Shown: in pieces, positions 50,672-59,383 of the stretch
How positions within the stretch are numbered: the stretch's first letter is position 1
How the letters are laid out: every line of letters starts with the position of its first letter
Translations under genes and position numbers: made by a program
Assembly (NCBI RefSeq): GCF_000021305.1
Contig: NC_011772.1
Span: 2,394,001 to 2,458,000, forward strand
Length of the DNA: 64,000 nt
Direction of reading: 5' to 3'
DNA from: Bacillus cereus G9842
Lineage (GTDB): Bacteria; Bacillota; Bacilli; Bacillales; Bacillaceae_G
The notes under the pieces: generated by a model
What the model was told of the DNA's origin: nothing
What the model saw: only the letters and a program-made list of their open reading frames with translations
Database searches by the model: none

Positions 50672-50711
50672 ACCTTTAATGGGAATGATAGTAAAATACA
50701 CCATTAAAGGA
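50672..50711 (+). terminator. Hairpin before the DUF421 gene
   Basis: CCTTTAATGG and CCATTAAAGG form a 10-bp stem around an 18-base loop. It has no T run, so it may be a weak terminator for the pseudogene or a leader structure of the next gene. Confidence 0.4.
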
Positions 50712-50721
50712 TTGGGTAGTT

Positions 50722-51219
50722 ATGAATATAATTTTGGAAAGTATTATATTAACTTTTACTGGAATAATTGTTTTGAAAATGACAGGTAGTACATCTGCCA
50801 GCCAAATGACAAGAGCTGAAATCATTATAGTTGTATCAATTGGCCGTATTATTGTAGAACCTGTATTAAGTAGAAAAGTAGTCCCATCTATATTTGCGGC
50901 TATCATATTTGCAAGCATATTACTTATCATTCATTTCTTTGAATTGAAATCAAGGAAGGTGGAACAATTCCTAAATGGAAGTAGCATTATAATTGTTGAA
51001 AACGGAGAGATTGTAAAAGAGAATTTGATGCAGGCAAAAATGTCGGAACAACAACTTTATATGCAATTAAGAGAAAAAGGGATTCATGACGTAAAGAGTT
51101 TACAGCAAGTTACAGCGGAACCGAATGGGCGTATTGGTTATCAATTAATAAAAGAAGCACAACCAATAACTTTAGAAATGTTAGAAAAAGTATTAGATCG
51201 GTACAATATAAAAAGATAA
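50722..51219 (+). CDS. DUF421 membrane protein (YetF-like)
   Basis: A 165-residue protein with an N-terminal membrane region of about two or three helices (IILTFTGIIVLKMTGS, AEIIIVVSIGRIIVEP, SIFAAIIFASILLIIHFF) followed by the cytoplasmic YetF-type domain (LNGSSIIIVENGEIVKENLMQAKMSEQQLYMQLREKGI). This is the usual DUF421 layout, slightly short of the three-helix form. The family is common in Bacillus, with several copies per genome; its function is unknown, although a role in spore or envelope biology is often suggested. Confidence 0.85.
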   Translation: MNIILESIILTFTGIIVLKMTGSTSASQMTRAEIIIVVSIGRIIVEPVLSRKVVPSIFAAIIFASILLIIHFFELKSRKVEQFLNGSSIIIVENGEIVKENLMQAKMSEQQLYMQLREKGIHDVKSLQQVTAEPNGRIGYQLIKEAQPITLEMLEKVLDRYNIKR

Positions 51220-51230
51220 TTTCTCATGAG

Positions 51231-51270
51231 AAACAGCCAATACTACCAAAAAAATATTGGCTGTTTTTTT
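51231..51270 (+). terminator. Rho-independent terminator of the DUF421 gene
   Basis: A 12-bp stem AAACAGCCAATA / TATTGGCTGTTT followed by TTTTT. Confidence 0.88.
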
Positions 51271-51477
51271 ATTTTCTATAAACGTAAGGATTAATAAAAT
51301 AGGGTAGATTTTTAACCAATCTTTATATTAGATATGGGCTTATTATTATGCTATATTCAATGGAGCTACGATGACTAAGGTAAGTGGTATAAGTAGAAGA
51401 AAAAACTGTATAGCAAATACAAAAATGCTTTTAATTTGATACTAAAAATGGATTGAAAATAAGGAGATAGATACATA

Positions 51478-52107
51478 ATGGAATTTTGGGAATCAAGTTT
51501 TATTGAAAAACAAACGATGTGGGGATTTGAACCTACAGAATCTGCAATTTGTACAAAAGATTTTTTCCTTGAAAAGAACGTTAAGGATATATTAGTTCCT
51601 GGTATTGGATATGGAAGAAATGCAAAGGTTTTTATCGATAATGGTATAAATGTAACAGGTATTGAGATTTCAAAAACAGCCATTAATTTAGCAATGCAAA
51701 ATGGCCTAGAAGATATTAGTATCTATCACGGTTCGGTAAATGAGATGCCTTTTAATAACAAATCATATGAGGGTATATATAGTCATGCACTTCTACATTT
51801 GTTGAATAAGCAAGAGAGAGAGCAATTTATTAAAGGTTGTTATAATCAGCTAAAACCAGGTGGATATATGGTTTTCACAACTGTTTCTCAAAAAGCCCCA
51901 ATGTTTGGGAAGGGGAAACAGTTGGATAAAGACTATTTCGAAATAATGGAAGGCATAAAAATGTTCTTCTATAATTCTGAATCTATAAAACGAGATTTTA
52001 ATAAATATGGACTAGTACAAGTTTCCGAAATTGATGAACCAAATAAGAACATGGAGAATAAACCTTCAATAAATTTCTTAATGATAAAATGCCAGAAAGA
52101 ACTATAA
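51478..52107 (+). CDS. Class I SAM-dependent methyltransferase (TehB/thiopurine-like)
   Basis: A 209-residue methyltransferase. ILVPGIGYGRNAKVFIDNG is motif I, VTGIEISKTAINLA motif II and YHGSVNEMPFNNKSYEGIYSHALLHLL the post-I region. The opening WESSFIEKQTMWGFEPTESA is seen in TehB/thiopurine-methyltransferase-like proteins that act on tellurite, thiols or small toxic compounds. Substrate is inferred only by family. AAGGAGATAG precedes the ATG. Monocistronic. Confidence 0.82.
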   Translation: MEFWESSFIEKQTMWGFEPTESAICTKDFFLEKNVKDILVPGIGYGRNAKVFIDNGINVTGIEISKTAINLAMQNGLEDISIYHGSVNEMPFNNKSYEGIYSHALLHLLNKQEREQFIKGCYNQLKPGGYMVFTTVSQKAPMFGKGKQLDKDYFEIMEGIKMFFYNSESIKRDFNKYGLVQVSEIDEPNKNMENKPSINFLMIKCQKEL

Positions 52108-52242
52108 ATAAAAGTTTTTAAATATTTCTAAAGATATTTATATATTGATTATGCACAAATATAAAGGACAAGCATATAGTATAAATACCTCTTAACTTTA
52201 AGTAACCTTAACTTTCGTTAATAGGGTATCTCAAAATCCCCG

Positions 52243-52276
52243 AAAAGAGCACTTGCGGAAACAAGTGCTCTTTTAT
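52243..52276 (+). terminator. Rho-independent terminator
   Basis: A perfect 13-bp stem AAAAGAGCACTTG / CAAGTGCTCTTTT (52243-52255, 52262-52274). It lies 135 bases after the methyltransferase stop; nothing else is visible in the gap. Confidence 0.85.
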
Positions 52277-52372
52277 TTGGAATTTTAAACCATAAATATT
52301 GCATAAAATGTTAAACTTGAAAAGAGTACTTTTTTTATTTAAAACTGTAGTATATGAATGGAGTGTTATTGA

Positions 52373-53005
52373 ATGCAAACAAGAAAAGCATATCTATATG
52401 TATTTGACACGATGTCTGATTGGGAATACGGACATTTAATTGCTGAACTTAATACAGGAAGATATTTCAAAAAAGATGTAGCGCCTTTTAAAGTAGTAAC
52501 AGTTGGAATAAATAAAGAAACGATTATTTCAATGGGGGGCTTGAATATAAAGCCGGATATTTCCCTAGATGAATGTATCCTTGAGAGTAACGATCTATTA
52601 ATTTTACCTGGAGGGAATACTTGGAGTGAAGAAATACATAAACCTATTTTGAAAAAAGTTGGTGAAGCCTTAAGGCTTGGTACAATTGTGGCTGCCATTT
52701 GCGGTGCAACTATAGGTCTTGCAAATTACGGTTACTTGGATTCTATAAATCACACAAGTAATAATTTAGATTATATGAAAATGGTTTGTCCTACTTATAA
52801 AGGAGAAAATTTTTATGAAGTAGGACCTGTAGCATCCAGTGAAAATCTTATTACTGCATCGGGTGTAGCACCTCTAGAATTTGCCATGGAAGTATTAAGG
52901 AAATTAGATGTATTTGCGCCGGATACACTTCATTCATGGTATAAATTGAATGAGACTCATGAAGTGGAATATTTCTTCCAGTTAATGAATTCAATTAATA
53001 GCTGA
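52373..53005 (+). CDS. DJ-1/PfpI-type class I glutamine-amidotransferase-like protein
   Basis: A 210-residue protein of the DJ-1/ThiJ/PfpI superfamily. YLYVFDTMSDWEYGH at the start, DLLILPGGNTW, and the nucleophile elbow VAAICGATIGLA with the reactive Cys are clear. Members include stress chaperones, deglycases and peptidases; no specific activity can be assigned. The start ATG follows GGAGTG. Monocistronic. Confidence 0.85.
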   Translation: MQTRKAYLYVFDTMSDWEYGHLIAELNTGRYFKKDVAPFKVVTVGINKETIISMGGLNIKPDISLDECILESNDLLILPGGNTWSEEIHKPILKKVGEALRLGTIVAAICGATIGLANYGYLDSINHTSNNLDYMKMVCPTYKGENFYEVGPVASSENLITASGVAPLEFAMEVLRKLDVFAPDTLHSWYKLNETHEVEYFFQLMNSINS

Positions 53006-53058
53006 GTAGTATTTCGAATGAAAATTATATTTTAGATAATGCGAAAACTAATAACAAA

Positions 53059-53113
53059 ATAAAAGGTAAGGGTATTCCTATGAATATATGAGGAAATATT
53101 CTTACTTTTTATA
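53059..53113. terminator. Bidirectional terminator between convergent genes
   Basis: AAAAGGTAAGGGTATTCCT pairs imperfectly with AGGAAATATTCTTACTTTTT; T/A runs on both sides suit both the PfpI-like and the minus-strand methyltransferase genes. Confidence 0.6.
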
Positions 53114-53116
53114 GTG

Positions 53117-53818
53117 TTATTTCTGAACGACAAACGTAATGGCATTTGTTTTTAATTGAACGTGTCTTTCATTACGAACTATATTATAAGCTAATTCCTT
53201 TATTTCAACTTTTAGTTTTTTCCATTCTTTATAAATGCTTTTTAAAGCACTTATCATTTCTTCGGTTGAAAGATTAATTTCAATTAAAGCTTCTAATTCT
53301 TCATTCGTTATTGAATCAATTTCTTGTATGTTAGAGTTAATAATTAAACAATTAATACCGCCGTTTTTTGTACCTCTTTTCATAGATTGGAGTACATTTT
53401 TAAAATCTTCTTCTGATTTGACATGTTCCAAACTTGATACTGCAACGATATAGTCATAAGTATTAGATCTAATATGATAGTTTTCAATTGCTGCTTGTTC
53501 TGTTTTTATAACCTCGAATACGTCATGTTCTTTGCTATAAATTTGTAGCTTTGTTAAAGCGGAATCAAGTAAATCAACACATGTAACAGTTCCGCTAGCA
53601 TTTTTAATCTTTTGTGCAATTGGAATGCTATTTCTACCGACGCCAGAGCCAAGATCAAGCACTTGTAATTTGTTTTTCTCTTCAAAGTAGTCCATTAAAT
53701 CCATAACTGTTTTAACCGGCTTGTGAAGCCAAGATCCAGTTTCAAATAGTTTATATTGTTCATAGCAAAGATCGTGATATTCCTTTTCTTCTTGTCTTAT
53801 GTAATCGATACGGTTCAT
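53117..53818 (-). CDS. Class I SAM-dependent methyltransferase
   Basis: A 233-residue methyltransferase. KLQVLDLGSGVGRNSIPIAQKI is motif I, VTCVDLLDSALTKLQ motif II and YDYIVAVSSLEHVKSEEDFKNVLQ the motif IV region. Its start codon overlaps the stop of the upstream SMP-30-like gene by four bases (ATGA), so the two are translationally coupled. Acting on a small molecule linked to the sugar-lactonase-like partner is possible but unproven. Confidence 0.85.
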   Translation of the reverse strand: MNRIDYIRQEEKEYHDLCYEQYKLFETGSWLHKPVKTVMDLMDYFEEKNKLQVLDLGSGVGRNSIPIAQKIKNASGTVTCVDLLDSALTKLQIYSKEHDVFEVIKTEQAAIENYHIRSNTYDYIVAVSSLEHVKSEEDFKNVLQSMKRGTKNGGINCLIINSNIQEIDSITNEELEALIEINLSTEEMISALKSIYKEWKKLKVEIKELAYNIVRNERHVQLKTNAITFVVQK

Positions 53819-54726
53819 ATTGTGTCAGTTCCAATATTTTCATTACAAAATGAATAGGTGGGGCAGCCTTTAACATTTGTTTGAATTCGAAAAATACCAC
53901 CAGCATGTGGATACTGTTTTAATTCGTCATCCGTCATTCTTGTTCTGGCTGTTGTAACATATAAATCAGTTAAGTTAGGCCCACCAAACGTACATGATGT
54001 TACATATAACGCAGGAATTGGAATACTTAATATTTGTTCTCCAGTAGAGGGATTCCATCTAGTTATTTTTGAACCTCCCCAATGTGCAATCCATAAACAA
54101 CCTTCTTCGTCAATTGTCATACCATCAGGTAGACCGTCATTTTCAGAGAAAATGATTACATCACTTGGATTATGAATTTCTCCAGTACGTATATTATATT
54201 GATAGCGAACCACTTTTTTAGTAGGTGTATCTATAAAGTAAAGGTATGTATGATCAGGTGACCAAGCCATTCCGTTTGAAGTATTTACATGTGAAATTTT
54301 TTTCTCTACACTCAAATTATTATGTAAACAATATAAGGAACCTGCAGCATTAATACCGTATGTATCTGTAGTACCTGCCCAGAAACGACCAGCGGGATCA
54401 CATTTTCCATCGTTAAAACGATTTTCTATTAAATGTTGTTCGGGGTCAAAAATATGTGTCAGTTTTTCTGTATTTACATTAATAGAATAAAAGCCGTTTT
54501 CCATAGCTAAGAGTAGTACATCCTCTAAATATGGAACAACACAGCCAATTTGTTGATTGAGAGCAATTACTCGGTTCGTATTAGCGGTAGGATTGTATAT
54601 GCATAATTTTCTCTCCATAATATCAACCCAATATAAAAGTTGCTTTTTTTCATTCCAACATGGTCCTTCAGCTAAACTTGCTTTAGCATCTAAAACTAAT
54701 TCTATATTACTGAACAAGATGTTCAC
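53815..54726 (-). CDS. SMP-30/gluconolactonase-like beta-propeller protein
   Basis: A 303-residue SGL/regucalcin-family protein. Metal-site positions are recognisable: EGPCWNEKKQLLYWVDI (first Glu), NRFNDGKCDPAGRFWAGT (Asn/Asp), SNGMAWSPDHTYLYFIDT and DGMTIDEEGCLWIAHWGG. These enzymes hydrolyse sugar lactones such as gluconolactone. It is the first gene of a two-gene operon with a methyltransferase. An AGGTGAACATC stretch precedes the ATG as ribosome-binding site. Confidence 0.88.
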   Translation of the reverse strand: MNILFSNIELVLDAKASLAEGPCWNEKKQLLYWVDIMERKLCIYNPTANTNRVIALNQQIGCVVPYLEDVLLLAMENGFYSINVNTEKLTHIFDPEQHLIENRFNDGKCDPAGRFWAGTTDTYGINAAGSLYCLHNNLSVEKKISHVNTSNGMAWSPDHTYLYFIDTPTKKVVRYQYNIRTGEIHNPSDVIIFSENDGLPDGMTIDEEGCLWIAHWGGSKITRWNPSTGEQILSIPIPALYVTSCTFGGPNLTDLYVTTARTRMTDDELKQYPHAGGIFRIQTNVKGCPTYSFCNENIGTDTI

Positions 54727-54861
54727 CTCGCGTTATAAGATATTAATATAATTCGATAAGAATAGAGGTAAACCTTTTAGTCAAAGGATATTAAAATTTA
54801 TAATGTAGAAAAATGACCTTCTCACAAGTGATTAAAAAAGTGTATAAACAAGGAGAGGAAA

Positions 54862-55032
54862 ATGCATATGATGTTTTATGAAATTGTTTGCTTTTCTTGT
54901 AAGAATATATTTCGTGTTTACGAAGGTAGTGAAAAATATAAGCGATTTAAAGAGAAACCAAAAGGGGCATATTGTTGTGATGAGTGTAGCCACAAAATTC
55001 AATTAGAAGCGATAAAGAATTTTTTTAGATAA
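54862..55032 (+). CDS. Small zinc-ribbon protein, YlaI/DUF2197-like
   Basis: A 56-residue protein, MHMMFYEIVCFSCKNIFRVY in its first 20 residues, with CxxC at VCFSCK and CCDEC near the end, the pattern of a four-cysteine zinc ribbon. Residue layout matches DUF2197 (B. subtilis YlaI). The ATG follows AAGGAGAGG at a good distance. Function unknown. It lies just upstream of the T-box promoter. Confidence 0.7.
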   Translation: MHMMFYEIVCFSCKNIFRVYEGSEKYKRFKEKPKGAYCCDECSHKIQLEAIKNFFR

Positions 55033-55057
55033 TTTTACGATTTCGATTCGGAAAAGT

Positions 55058-55086
55058 TTGACAATAAAAGTGTTATAAATTATCAT
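55058..55086 (+). promoter_or_regulatory. Sigma-A promoter for the T-box/lysyl-tRNA synthetase transcript
   Basis: TTGACA (55058-55063), exactly 17 bases, TATCAT (55081-55086). A near-consensus housekeeping promoter placed about 25 bases before the T-box stem I. Confidence 0.75.
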
Positions 55087-55109
55087 ATTAAAAAACTAAT
55101 ATTTAAGGC

Positions 55110-55392
55110 ATAGAAGAGAAGAGTAGTTAAGAAAGAATACGTACAGAGAGCTCTGGTAGCTGAGAAAGAGCGGTATACATCTTAACGAAAAAAGACTTGG
55201 AGCTGCGCAAGGAACTAATTTATTTAGGGATGGTGCGACGGGTTCTCCCGTTATAGAGATAGGGTATAAGCATATTTTGCCGTACCTGAAGAGGTTAGTA
55301 TGGTGACATATTAACAAACTGAGGTGGTACCGCGAAGCTAACAACTCTCGTCCTCAAGATGAATAATCTTGGGGGTGAGAGTTTTTTTGTTG
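55110..55392 (+). promoter_or_regulatory. T-box riboswitch upstream of class I lysyl-tRNA synthetase
   Basis: Stem I begins near 55112 with the AGTA loop motif (55122-55125) and a GTTAAGA/TCTTAAC helix. The 3' side of the specifier loop is A-rich (55186-55194, GAAAAAAGA) and can offer an AAA lysine codon; AAC is also present at 55184-55186, so asparagine reading is possible. The conserved T-box GGTGGTACCGCG lies at 55323-55334, and the terminator stem AACTCTC...GAGAGTT with T run at 55343-55388. Uncharged tRNA should block termination and allow synthetase expression. Confidence 0.92.
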
Positions 55393-55441
55393 CATAAAAC
55401 TGGAAATTAGAAAACAAAAAAATAATTGAGGTGAGTAATAT

Positions 55442-56995
55442 ATGCATTGGGCGTATGAAGTAGCACATGAATTAATTAGGAAACATCCAAATAAAGAAAC
55501 GTTTGTTTGTGCATCTGGAATTAGTCCGTCAGGTTCTGTTCATATTGGGAACTTTCGTGAAATCGTAACGACTTATTTCGTAGTAAGAGCACTTCAAGAT
55601 TTAGGGAAAAAGACTCGTTTTATATTTTCGTGGGATGATTATGATAGGTTTAGAAAAGTTCCAAAAAATATTGATCCATCTTTTGCAAAGTATATTGGTA
55701 TGCCATACTGTGATATTCCAGATCCGTATGGATGTCATAACTCGTATGCGGAGCATTTTGAAAAAGAGTTTGAAAAATCGCTTCAAGCATTTGGAATTGA
55801 AGTAGAATTTATTTATCAACATGATGAATATAGAAGCGGAAGATATAACGAAAATATATTAGAGACCTTGTATAAACGAAAAGAAATATATGATATTTTA
55901 ATGGGTTTTAAAACTGGAGAGTGTAGTGAAGAAGAGCGAGAGAGCTTTTATCCAGCTACATTATATTGTGAGAGATGCGGAAAAGATACAACAACTATTA
56001 CACATTTTGATGAAGTATTAAAAACAATCCGGTATGAATGTGAATGCGGAAATGAAAAAGAGTTATCCGTATTAAATACAAATAAAATGAAACTAAATTG
56101 GAAAATCGATTGGCCGATGAGATGGATGATAGAGGAGGTTGTTTTTGAGCCGGGTGGCAGAGACCATTCAGCAGAAACGGGTAGTTATAATGTATCAAAA
56201 GAAATTGCAAGGAAAATATTCAATCGTGAAGCTCCTCATTATGTTGCTTATGATTTTATTGGAATTAAAGGCAATCATGAAAAAATGTCTAGTTCTTCAG
56301 GAAATAGTATTACACCTAGTGAGTTGTTAAAAGTGTATTTACCAGAAGTAATTCTGTTTATGTTTGCAAAATATAGACCAAACGCAGCTTTTCATATCGG
56401 TCTTGATGAAGATGTGATTCGCAATTATACAGAATATGAGCGATTGAAAGATAGTTATGAAAATAAAACGCTCAAAAATGAAGATTTACTTGATGCAATT
56501 AAACTTTCTAGAGTTACTATCGGGTTTAAAGGATATCCGAAATTTAATCAAGTAGCAGGAACGTTACCATTATTAAATTTTGATTCAACTATTTTACAGG
56601 GGATATTAAAGAAAATAGATAGGAGCTATGCATTAGATGAAATGAGAGCGGTGAGTAATCGCACAGAGTATTGGATAAGAAATTTTCAATCTGAAAAATT
56701 AATTGCGGTAAATCAAGAGAGAAATACAGAGTTTTACAACACATTGGATGAAAGACAGAAAGAATGGTTAGTAGAAGTTTGCGATATACTTCGTTCTAAC
56801 AAAGATTACTCTCACTTAATGGAGCAATTATATGCGATTTGTCATCATGAAAATAAAAAAATAATGAAAGAAAATCAAAAACAATTATTCACTATTATAT
56901 ATAAGCTCATTATGAATCAATCAAATGGTCCTCGTATACCATTATTAATACATGTAGTAGGCATAGAAAATTTCATCACACTATTAGATTTCTAA
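55442..56995 (+). CDS. lysK: Class I lysyl-tRNA synthetase
   Basis: A 517-residue class I LysRS, which charges tRNA-Lys. The HIGH-type motif is GSVHIGNFRE and the KMSKS-type motif KMSSSSGN; a zinc-binding pair CERCGKD / CECGNEK lies between. Class I LysRS is common in archaea and rare in bacteria; B. cereus group members are known to carry it in addition to the ordinary class II LysS, with expression in stationary phase and T-box control. The AGGTGAG site before the ATG is good. A terminator follows 14 bases after the stop. Confidence 0.94.
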   Translation: MHWAYEVAHELIRKHPNKETFVCASGISPSGSVHIGNFREIVTTYFVVRALQDLGKKTRFIFSWDDYDRFRKVPKNIDPSFAKYIGMPYCDIPDPYGCHNSYAEHFEKEFEKSLQAFGIEVEFIYQHDEYRSGRYNENILETLYKRKEIYDILMGFKTGECSEEERESFYPATLYCERCGKDTTTITHFDEVLKTIRYECECGNEKELSVLNTNKMKLNWKIDWPMRWMIEEVVFEPGGRDHSAETGSYNVSKEIARKIFNREAPHYVAYDFIGIKGNHEKMSSSSGNSITPSELLKVYLPEVILFMFAKYRPNAAFHIGLDEDVIRNYTEYERLKDSYENKTLKNEDLLDAIKLSRVTIGFKGYPKFNQVAGTLPLLNFDSTILQGILKKIDRSYALDEMRAVSNRTEYWIRNFQSEKLIAVNQERNTEFYNTLDERQKEWLVEVCDILRSNKDYSHLMEQLYAICHHENKKIMKENQKQLFTIIYKLIMNQSNGPRIPLLIHVVGIENFITLLDF

Positions 56996-57008
56996 AACAC
57001 AGTTAAAA

Positions 57009-57055
57009 GCAACGCAAGTACCAAAATTTCTAAGTACTTGCGTTGCAAATTTTAC
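57009..57055. terminator. Bidirectional terminator between lysK and cwlJ
   Basis: A perfect 13-bp stem (57009-57021 and 57034-57046) followed by AAATTTT. It also serves the minus-strand cwlJ gene, whose stop codon is at 57055. Confidence 0.8.
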
Positions 57056-57483
57056 TATCGTGAATACATTTTCGGACATTCATCACCACTTGGTTCATAA
57101 AAACAATGGCTTTTAAACTGTCCTACAAATGGCTGATTATACCATTCAGGCGGACAAGCTCCAACTGGACGGAAATACCAAAGAGCCCATCGTGCAGGCC
57201 AGCGCCATTGACCTTGTAAAACTTTTCGTGCGATTTCTTTTTCTGATTCACGAGCGCGTTGATAAAAATATCCATATTGTACTGCTTCAAATCCGCCGGG
57301 GCTTTGATATACAGCGTCTCGTACGGTACGGAGTTGTTTAAAATCTAAGCAATCACAAAATACACGGTTTACTACAACGCATCCAACTAACTCCTCACCT
57401 TGGCGACCTTCGCCTTCAGCTTCAGCACGAATTAATCGAGCTAGTAAATCAACATCACTTTCGTTGTATGGAATAAGGGGCAT
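57055..57483 (-). CDS. cwlJ: Spore cortex-lytic hydrolase CwlJ
   Basis: A 142-residue SleB/CwlJ-family (hydrolase_2) protein, exactly the usual CwlJ length. LLARLIRAEAEGEGRQGEELVGCVVVNRV contains the catalytic Glu, and the body shows the typical GGFEAVQYGYFYQRARE and ALWYFRPVGACPPEWY. It degrades cortex peptidoglycan during germination. It lacks a signal peptide, as expected for a coat-located protein. It stands alone without gerQ, which fits the second CwlJ (CwlJ2) of the B. cereus group rather than the gerQ-linked copy. A sigma-E -10-like CATACACT lies upstream. Confidence 0.92.
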   Translation of the reverse strand: MPLIPYNESDVDLLARLIRAEAEGEGRQGEELVGCVVVNRVFCDCLDFKQLRTVRDAVYQSPGGFEAVQYGYFYQRARESEKEIARKVLQGQWRWPARWALWYFRPVGACPPEWYNQPFVGQFKSHCFYEPSGDECPKMYSR

Positions 57484-57512
57484 AGTGATACCACCTTTCT
57501 GTTATAGTAAAG

Positions 57513-57520
57513 AGTGTATG
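57513..57520 (-). promoter_or_regulatory. Sigma-E-like -10 element for cwlJ
   Basis: On the minus strand this reads CATACACT, a full match to the sigma-E -10 CATACAnT, 30 bases before the start codon. No good -35 is evident. Confidence 0.5.
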
Positions 57521-57633
57521 TTATAAAACAATCTGCGTGCTTTTTTACATGAAAATAACATTTAATTTTAAGAGGAGCTTGTATAAAAAAAGCTAATTAG
57601 TAATAGTAGATAAATATAAAAGGGAGAGGTATT

Positions 57634-58548
57634 ATGTATCGAATTCATAAAGACCATATCATTTACTCAATGTCACCAGAAAATAAGCCGTGTATGGAAG
57701 TAGAAATTGGGAGCAGTCTTGTATTTGAAACATATGATTGCTTTGAAAATCAAATCGATTCTGAAGATGTTGTGTTACAAGAATTAGATTGGAACCGAAT
57801 TAATCCAGCGACTGGACCTGTATATGTTAAAGGAGCAGAACCTGGCGATATATTAGTCGTAACGATTGAAAAAATTGAAATTGCAGAGCAGGGCGTTTTA
57901 ACTACAGGTGCAAACCTTGGTGTAATGGGTGATGAGTTAAATGAAAATACAGTGAAAATTGTCCCAATACATAATGAATATGTTTTGTTTTCAAGTGAAC
58001 TACAAATCCCGATTAATCCAATGATTGGGGTAATTGGTACTGCACCGAAAGAAGAGAGCATTTCATGTGGCACACCGCATGATCACGGCGGGAATATGGA
58101 CTGTAAAGAAATTAAAGAAGGAACAACACTACTACTACCAGTTAATGTCCCAGGAGCACTATTAGCATTAGGTGATTTACACGCAGCAATGGGTGATGGT
58201 GAAATTGGTGTTAGTGGTGTAGAGGTTGCTGGTGAGGTAACGGTAACAGTTCAAACGATAAAAGGAAAACAATGGCCATTACCAATGGCTATTCAAAAAG
58301 AAAAAATGATGACGATTGCTTCAGAGAAATTGTTAGATGATGCAGCAAATCGTGCTGTACGTAATATGGTGACATTTTTACATGAAGAATTAGCAATGTC
58401 TAAAGCTGATGCAACGCTTTTATTATCGGCAGCAGGTAATTTAAAAGTTTGCCAAGTTGTGGATCCGCTGAAAACAGCGCGTATGGAACTAGGAATGGAT
58501 TATGTGGAGAAACTAGGATTTACTTTTAGTAAATTTCATATTAAATAG
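57634..58548 (+). CDS. Acetamidase/formamidase-family protein
   Basis: A 304-residue FmdA/AmdA-family amidohydrolase, which releases ammonia from formamide or acetamide. Conserved segments: NPATGPVYVKGAEPGDILVV, GVIGTAPKEESISCGTPHDHGGNMDCKEI (metal-binding His/Asp/Cys), LPVNVPGALLALGDLHAAMGDGEI and the GVEVAGEVTVTV stretch. It begins behind GGGAGAGG. Substrate is inferred from family. Monocistronic. Confidence 0.9.
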   Translation: MYRIHKDHIIYSMSPENKPCMEVEIGSSLVFETYDCFENQIDSEDVVLQELDWNRINPATGPVYVKGAEPGDILVVTIEKIEIAEQGVLTTGANLGVMGDELNENTVKIVPIHNEYVLFSSELQIPINPMIGVIGTAPKEESISCGTPHDHGGNMDCKEIKEGTTLLLPVNVPGALLALGDLHAAMGDGEIGVSGVEVAGEVTVTVQTIKGKQWPLPMAIQKEKMMTIASEKLLDDAANRAVRNMVTFLHEELAMSKADATLLLSAAGNLKVCQVVDPLKTARMELGMDYVEKLGFTFSKFHIK

Positions 58549-58557
58549 ATAAGGGAC

Positions 58558-58596
58558 GAAAAAGGATACTTTCGTATAAAAGCATCCTTTTTTTAA
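58558..58596 (+). terminator. Rho-independent terminator of the amidase gene
   Basis: AAAAAGGATAC pairs with GCATCCTTTTT with one mismatch; T run follows. Confidence 0.75.
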
Positions 58597-58675
58597 TTTA
58601 CTGATTTTGTGAAAAGAGGTAGTATTTATTTTATATAAGTATATTTGAGATTGTGGATTAAAAAGGAGTTCAATA

Positions 58676-59383
58676 ATGGTCAAAATTATGATTGTAGAAG
58701 ACGATATGAAAATTGCAGAACTATTATCGACACATGTTGCGAAATATGGTTATCAAGGAGTTATTGTATCGGACTTTCAAAATGTATTAAACATTTTTTT
58801 AGAAGAACAACCAGAGTTAGTTTTATTAGATATTAATTTACCGAGTTTTGATGGGTACTTTTGGTGTCGTCAAATTCGCGGAGTTTCAACATGTCCGATA
58901 CTATTCATTTCGGCCCGTGAAGGCACGATGGATCAAGTTATGGCGTTAGAAAACGGTGGCGATGATTTTATTCCGAAGCCTTTTCATTATGAAGTTGTAG
59001 TGGCGAAAATTCGTAGTCATTTAAGACGTGCATATGGAGATTATGCACCGAAACTAGAAGAGCGAATGATTGAGCAACAAGGCCTTTGTTTATATCCTGA
59101 AAGGCTTGTATTGAAACTTAGAAACGACGAAATTGATATAACGAGAAACGAAGCTATTTTATTAGAGACATTAATGAAAAATTATCCGCGTGTTGTGAGT
59201 AGAGAAGTGTTACTTAATAAATTATGGGATAGTGAATCTTATGTTGATGATAATACATTAAGTGTAAATACAACACGTGTGCGTAAAAAGTTACAAACGT
59301 TACATATAGAAGGTGCGATTGAAACGATTCGTAGTGTTGGATATAGATTGCACATTACTTGGGATAATGGTATAGAAAAATGA
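58676..59383 (+). CDS. Response regulator, BceR-like
   Basis: A 235-residue OmpR-family regulator: receiver (IVEDDMKIAELL, phosphoacceptor Asp in LVLLDINLPSFDG, Lys in IPKPFHYEVV) and winged helix (TRNEAILLETLMKNYPRVVSRE, VNTTRVRKKLQ, IRSVGYRL). It resembles BceR/GraR/VirR regulators of antimicrobial-peptide resistance. Its stop overlaps the kinase start by four bases (ATGA). No BceAB transporter is adjacent in this window. Confidence 0.9.
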   Translation: MVKIMIVEDDMKIAELLSTHVAKYGYQGVIVSDFQNVLNIFLEEQPELVLLDINLPSFDGYFWCRQIRGVSTCPILFISAREGTMDQVMALENGGDDFIPKPFHYEVVVAKIRSHLRRAYGDYAPKLEERMIEQQGLCLYPERLVLKLRNDEIDITRNEAILLETLMKNYPRVVSREVLLNKLWDSESYVDDNTLSVNTTRVRKKLQTLHIEGAIETIRSVGYRLHITWDNGIEK

